From NCBI RefSeq assembly GCF_000498395.2, contig NZ_CP010979.1, positions 4,092,001-4,156,000 of the forward strand: a DNA stretch of 64,000 bases, given 5' to 3'. Below, piece by piece: positions 60,703 through 64,000 of this stretch (position 1 is the first letter of the stretch; each line of letters opens with the position of its first letter). The translations under genes were made by a program, and so were the position numbers. Origin of the DNA: Pseudomonas putida S13.1.2 (GTDB lineage: Bacteria; Pseudomonadota; Gammaproteobacteria; Pseudomonadales; Pseudomonadaceae). The notes beneath the pieces were generated by a model. It was not told where the DNA came from, did no database searches, and saw only the letters and a program-made list of their open reading frames with translations.

Positions 60703-60766
60703 AAAAAGGCGCCCGTCCAAACCGTCCACCTCCCGAAGGAAGGCAAATCGGCTTGCCCGAGCGCCT
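60703..60766 (-). terminator. Branched terminator-like RNA structure between slyD and the peroxidase gene
   Basis: On the minus strand AGGCGC (60766-60761) pairs with GCGCCT (60712-60707), followed by TTTTT. Inside are two smaller hairpins: GGCAA...TTGCC and CCTTCC-TTCG-GGGAGG with a UUCG tetraloop. The closing stem plus T run suits an intrinsic terminator of slyD, but the inner hairpins suggest something more elaborate, such as a leader attenuator. Confidence 0.55.
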
Positions 60767-60794
60767 GGCGACTTTCTGAGCTTAGCGCAGAAAA

Positions 60795-61280
60795 TCAGTG
60801 GTGATGGCCACCTTCACCGTGGATGTGACGGTGAGCGATTTCTTCTTCGCTGGCGTCACGCACGTCGACTACCTTGACCTGGAAGGTCAGGCGCTGACCG
60901 GCCAGCGGGTGGTTGCCGTCAACGGTGACATCGTCGCCGTCGAGGTCGCGGATGGTGACGATCTGCATCTGGCCGTCCGGCGCCGAAGCGTGGAACTGCA
61001 TGCCCACTTCCAGCTCGTCAACGCCTTCGAACAGGCTGCGGTTCAGGGTGCTGACCAGCTCGGCCAGGTATTCGCCGTAGGCGTCTTCCGGCTCGATGGT
61101 AACGTTCAGCTCGTCACCGGCCTGTTTGCCTTCCAGGGCTTTTTCCAGGCCCGGGATGATGTTGCCGGCACCGTGCAGGTAGACCAGCGGCGCGCCACCG
61201 GCGGAGCTGTCGATGGTCTCCCCGGCGTCGTTGGTCAGGGTATAGTCGATGGAGACAGCCTTGTTGGCGGCGATCAGCAT
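60795..61280 (-). CDS. slyD: SlyD-type FKBP peptidyl-prolyl isomerase
   Basis: 161 residues from ATG 61280. FKBP half AVSIDYTLTNDAGETIDSS, then the chaperone flap insert (AYGEYLAELVSTLNRSLF), and VVDVRDASEEEIAHRHIHG, ending in a short His-rich tail (HGEGGHHH) that can bind Ni2+. It catalyses proline isomerisation and acts as a folding helper and metal chaperone. The start codon overlaps, on the other strand, the likely ATG of the divergent DUF3565 gene. Confidence 0.94.
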   Translation of the reverse strand: MLIAANKAVSIDYTLTNDAGETIDSSAGGAPLVYLHGAGNIIPGLEKALEGKQAGDELNVTIEPEDAYGEYLAELVSTLNRSLFEGVDELEVGMQFHASAPDGQMQIVTIRDLDGDDVTVDGNHPLAGQRLTFQVKVVDVRDASEEEIAHRHIHGEGGHHH

Positions 61281-61581
61281 GGGGCAAGACCTTTTGCAAA
61301 AGTATGTAGAGCGGACAAGTGTAACCAAGCCATCGTCCGATTGCGAACGCACTGCGGACGAGCAGCGGCCCATCAGTCGGATCACCGGCTTCTATCAGGA
61401 CGAAGAAGGCCACTGGGTGGCCGAGCTGTCTTGCGGCCATACCCAGCACCTGCGCCACCAACCGCCGTGGCAGGCACGCCCCTGGGTGCTCGACCCGGCA
61501 CAACGCGCGCAGCGCATCGGCCAGCCTTTTACTTGCGGCTGGTGCGCGCAAGGGGCCGATAGCGCTACCCTTGGCCGTTAA
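61279..61581 (+). CDS. DUF3565-family small protein
   Basis: 100 residues from ATG 61279, or 95 from TTG 61294. The conserved part starts near residue 32 (ISRITGFYQDEEGHWVAELS) and has CGHTQHLRHQPPW, RPWVL and a CGWC near the end; the Cys and His suggest a small zinc-ribbon-like fold. The family has no known function. The extended N-terminal 30 residues are not clearly conserved, and the overlap with the slyD start is unusual, so the start is uncertain. pta follows 31 bases later on the same strand. Confidence 0.75.
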   Translation: MGQDLLQKYVERTSVTKPSSDCERTADEQRPISRITGFYQDEEGHWVAELSCGHTQHLRHQPPWQARPWVLDPAQRAQRIGQPFTCGWCAQGADSATLGR

Positions 61582-61612
61582 TTTCTTGCACCGCTTATTT
61601 CGAGAAGCACGC

Positions 61613-63700
61613 ATGCAGACATTTTTCATTGCGCCGACCGACTTCGGTGTCGGCCTGACCTCTATCAGCCTCGGCCTGGTGCGCACCCTGGAGCGCGCCG
61701 GCCTGAAGGTCGGTTTTTTCAAGCCGATCGCCCAGCCCCACCCGGGTGACACCGGCCCTGAACGCTCGACAGAACTGGTGGCGCGCACCCACGGCATCAA
61801 GCCTCCCGTGCCACTGAGCCTGGCCCAGGTCGAGCGCATGCTCGGCGACGGCCAGCTGGACGAATTGCTCGAAGAAATCATCCGCCTCTACCAGCAAGCC
61901 TGCGTCGGCAATGACGTGGTGGTGGTCGAGGGCATGGTGCCCACGCGCCACGCCAGCTACGCGGCGCGGGTCAACCTGCACCTGGCCAAGAGCCTGGATG
62001 CCGAGGTGATCCTGGTATCGGCCCCGGAAAACGAAGTGCTCAGCGAATTGTCCGGCCGGGTTGAACTGCAGGCCCAGCTGTTCGGCGGCCCACGCGATCC
62101 GAAGGTACTCGGGGTAATCCTCAACAAGGTGCGCACTGACGAAAGCATGGCGGATTTCGCCACCCGCCTGCGCGAGCACTCGCCCCTGCTACGCGGCAAC
62201 GACTTCCGTCTGCTCGGCTGCATCCCCTACCAGCCTGAGCTGAACGCCCCGCGCACCCGCGACGTGGCCGAGCTGCTCGGCGCTCAGGTGCTCAACGCCG
62301 GCGACTACGAACAGCGGCGCATGAGCAAGATCATCATCTGTGCACGCACCGTGGCCAACACGGTGCCGCTGCTGACGTCGGGTACCCTGGTGGTCACCCC
62401 GGGCGATCGCGACGACATCATCCTCGCCGTCAGCCTGGCCGCCATCAATGGCGTACCGCTGGCCGGGCTGCTGTTGACCAGCGACAGCAAGCCCGACGCG
62501 CGCATTCTCGGCCTGTGCCGCGGCGCGCTGCAGGCCGGCCTGCCGATCCTGTCGGTCAGCACCGGCTCGTACGACACGGCCAACCAGCTCAATTCGCTGA
62601 ACCGCGAAATCCCGGTCGACGACCGCGAGCGCGCCGAGTTCATCACCGATTTCGTCGCCAGCCACCTCGATGCAGCCTGGCTGCACCAACGTTGCGGCAC
62701 CCCGCGCGAAATGCGCCTGTCACCAGCGGTGTTCCGCTACCAGCTGATCCAGCGGGCGCAGCAGGCCAACAAGCGCATCGTCCTGCCAGAAGGTGCCGAG
62801 CCGCTGCTGGTGCAGGCTGCAGCCATCTGCCAGGCGCGCGGCATCGCCCGCTGCGTGCTGCTGGCCAAGCCCGAAGATGTCGAGGCCGTGGCCCGCGCCC
62901 AAGGCATTAGCCTGCCGCCTGGCCTGGAAATCCTCGACCCCGAGCTGATTCGCGGGCGCTACGTGGAGCCGATGGTCGCACTGCGCAAGAGCAAGAACCT
63001 CAACGCACCGATGGCCGAGCAGCAACTGGAAGACCCGGTGGTGATCGGCACCATGATGCTGGCCCTGGACGAAGTGGACGGCCTGGTATCGGGCCTGGTG
63101 CACTCTACCGCCAACACCATCCGCCCGGCCCTGCAGTTGATCAAGACCGCGCCGGGCTCCAGCCTGGTGTCGTCAGTGTTCTTCATGCTGTTCCCCGAGC
63201 AGGTGCTGGTGTACGGCGACTGCGTGATGAACCCACACCCGAGCGCTGCCGAACTGGCGGAGATCGCCCGGCAGAGTGCTGAATCGGCGCAGGCCTTCGG
63301 CATCGCGCCGCGGGTGGCGATGATCAGTTATTCAAGCGATTCGGCCAGTGATGAAGAGGTCGGGAAAGTGCGCGAGGCGACACGCCTGGCACAGGGTGCA
63401 GCGCAGCAGCTGCTGATTGATGGGCCGCTGCAGTATGACGCGGCGGCCAACCCGGCGATTGCACGGGAACTGGCGCCGGATAGCCCGGTGGCCGGGCGTG
63501 CCACGGTGTTCGTGTTCCCTGACCTCAATACCGGCAATACCACGCATAAAGCGGTGCAACGCAGTGCCGACGGGGTCAGCCTGGGGCCGATGCTGCAGGG
63601 ATTGCGCAAGCCGGTGAACGACTTGCCGCGCGGGGCTCAGGTTGACGATATCGTGCATACCATTGCCCTGACGGCGATTCAGGCCAGCGTGGCGCGCTAA
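61613..63700 (+). CDS. pta: Phosphate acetyltransferase, long form
   Basis: 695 residues from ATG 61613. The N-terminal P-loop-like/DRTGG regulatory part (MQTFFIAPTDFGVGLTSISLGLVRTLERAG; VVVVEGMVPTRH) is followed from about residue 375 by the catalytic PTA domain (RFQLIQRAQQANKRIVLPEGAEP-like, MVALRKSKN, LVHSTANTIRPALQLIKT, and ADCVMNPHPSAAELAEIA-type, GIAPRVAMISYSSDSA, VFVFPDLNTGNTTHKAVQRS). It interconverts acetyl-CoA and acetyl phosphate. The length equals other pseudomonad Pta proteins. No ackA is adjacent on this side. A REP pair follows. Confidence 0.95.
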   Translation: MQTFFIAPTDFGVGLTSISLGLVRTLERAGLKVGFFKPIAQPHPGDTGPERSTELVARTHGIKPPVPLSLAQVERMLGDGQLDELLEEIIRLYQQACVGNDVVVVEGMVPTRHASYAARVNLHLAKSLDAEVILVSAPENEVLSELSGRVELQAQLFGGPRDPKVLGVILNKVRTDESMADFATRLREHSPLLRGNDFRLLGCIPYQPELNAPRTRDVAELLGAQVLNAGDYEQRRMSKIIICARTVANTVPLLTSGTLVVTPGDRDDIILAVSLAAINGVPLAGLLLTSDSKPDARILGLCRGALQAGLPILSVSTGSYDTANQLNSLNREIPVDDRERAEFITDFVASHLDAAWLHQRCGTPREMRLSPAVFRYQLIQRAQQANKRIVLPEGAEPLLVQAAAICQARGIARCVLLAKPEDVEAVARAQGISLPPGLEILDPELIRGRYVEPMVALRKSKNLNAPMAEQQLEDPVVIGTMMLALDEVDGLVSGLVHSTANTIRPALQLIKTAPGSSLVSSVFFMLFPEQVLVYGDCVMNPHPSAAELAEIARQSAESAQAFGIAPRVAMISYSSDSASDEEVGKVREATRLAQGAAQQLLIDGPLQYDAAANPAIARELAPDSPVAGRATVFVFPDLNTGNTTHKAVQRSADGVSLGPMLQGLRKPVNDLPRGAQVDDIVHTIALTAIQASVAR

Positions 63701-63706
63701 AAGCTG

Positions 63707-63810
63707 GGGCTGCTTTGCAGCCCATTCGCGGCACAAGGCCGCTCCTACAGGGATCGCGTAATGCCTGTGGGAGCGGCCTTGTGCCGCCAATGGGCCGCAA
63801 AGCGGGCCCG
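63707..63810. repeat. REP pair after pta
   Basis: Inverted arms ggctgctttgcagcccattc ... cgctcctacagg and cctgtgggagcggccttgtg ... gcaaagcgggcc, between convergent pta and the ompA-type gene; a looser inverted repeat than the others. Confidence 0.75.
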
Positions 63811-63819
63811 GGCATCAAT

Positions 63820-64000
63820 CACGGATACTGCTGAACCTGGCCTTGCTGCTGGTCATACTGCTGGCCCGGAATCGGCTTCAGGTTCACTTCCACCCGGCGG
63901 TTCTGCGCCCGGCCATTGGCGTCGGCGTTGCTGGCGATCGGCTGATCCGGGCCCATGCCACGCACCGAGATACGCGAAGCATCAACACCCTGAGAGGTCA
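63820..64000 (-). CDS. OmpA-family C-terminal domain protein, 5' partial
   Basis: The minus strand is open from the window end to the stop at 63820, about 59 residues. The sequence GVDASRISVRGMGPDQPIAS followed by NADANGRAQNRRVEVNLKP is the end of an OmpA/Pal peptidoglycan-binding domain (conserved NRRVEV), followed by a Gln-rich tail (QQYDQQQGQVQQYP). The protein would anchor the outer membrane to peptidoglycan. The start lies beyond the window. Confidence 0.85.

Overview
The window looks like chromosome of a Pseudomonas putida-group bacterium. The composition is GC-rich with matching codon use. Gene order resembles P. putida (lapF with its type I exporter, cra/fruBKA, ampDE-nadC, trxB, pta), and P. 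putida-type REP palindromes fill many intergenic gaps. No tRNA, rRNA, CRISPR array, prophage or plasmid gene was seen.

Region 1 (1-27844) holds the 3' part of a giant LapF-like biofilm adhesin. At least 7665 codons are present, the start lies before the window, and about 80 Ig-like domains of roughly 85 residues are visible. It is followed by its presumed exporter: a TolC-type outer-membrane protein, an ABC transporter with an N-terminal C39-like domain, and a HlyD-type adaptor. The first 13.8 kb of the adhesin is a higher-order tandem repeat of five-domain units. Six intervals of exactly 1287 bp occur, and alternate units resemble each other (2574-bp dimers).

Region 2 (27845-36650) has CheV, a small exported protein, a YkgJ-type Cys-cluster protein, and a four-gene block made of an RND adaptor, an RND pump, a response regulator and a sensor kinase. 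A CusR-like palindrome lies upstream of that block.

Region 3 (36651-38413) is an IS110-family element inserted inside a REP. Its transposase is frameshifted, but its non-coding leader still folds into two adjacent stem-loops. The first carries short guides that match both sides of the REP target, as expected of a bridge RNA. A small exported protein of unknown function and a terminator follow.

Region 4 (38414-42567) has an OprD-family porin, a membrane diguanylate cyclase, a ferritin-like stress protein gene behind a sigma-54-type promoter, and a DUF3820 protein.

Region 5 (42568-50322) is the fructose PTS operon fruBKA, with divergent cra and a TatD-family nuclease gene.

Region 6 (50323-55239) has ampE, ampD, a DUF1631 gene and divergent nadC.

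Region 7 (55240-64000) has trxB, cysZ, a soluble PAS-PAS-chemoreceptor (BdlA-like), a GT4 glycosyltransferase, a glutathione peroxidase, slyD, a DUF3565 gene, pta, and the 3' end of an OmpA-type gene.

Several genes bear on surface life: the adhesin and its exporter, CheV, the diguanylate cyclase and the BdlA-like protein. The rest is mainly central metabolism and housekeeping. Family assignments rest on motifs read by eye; no database search was run.
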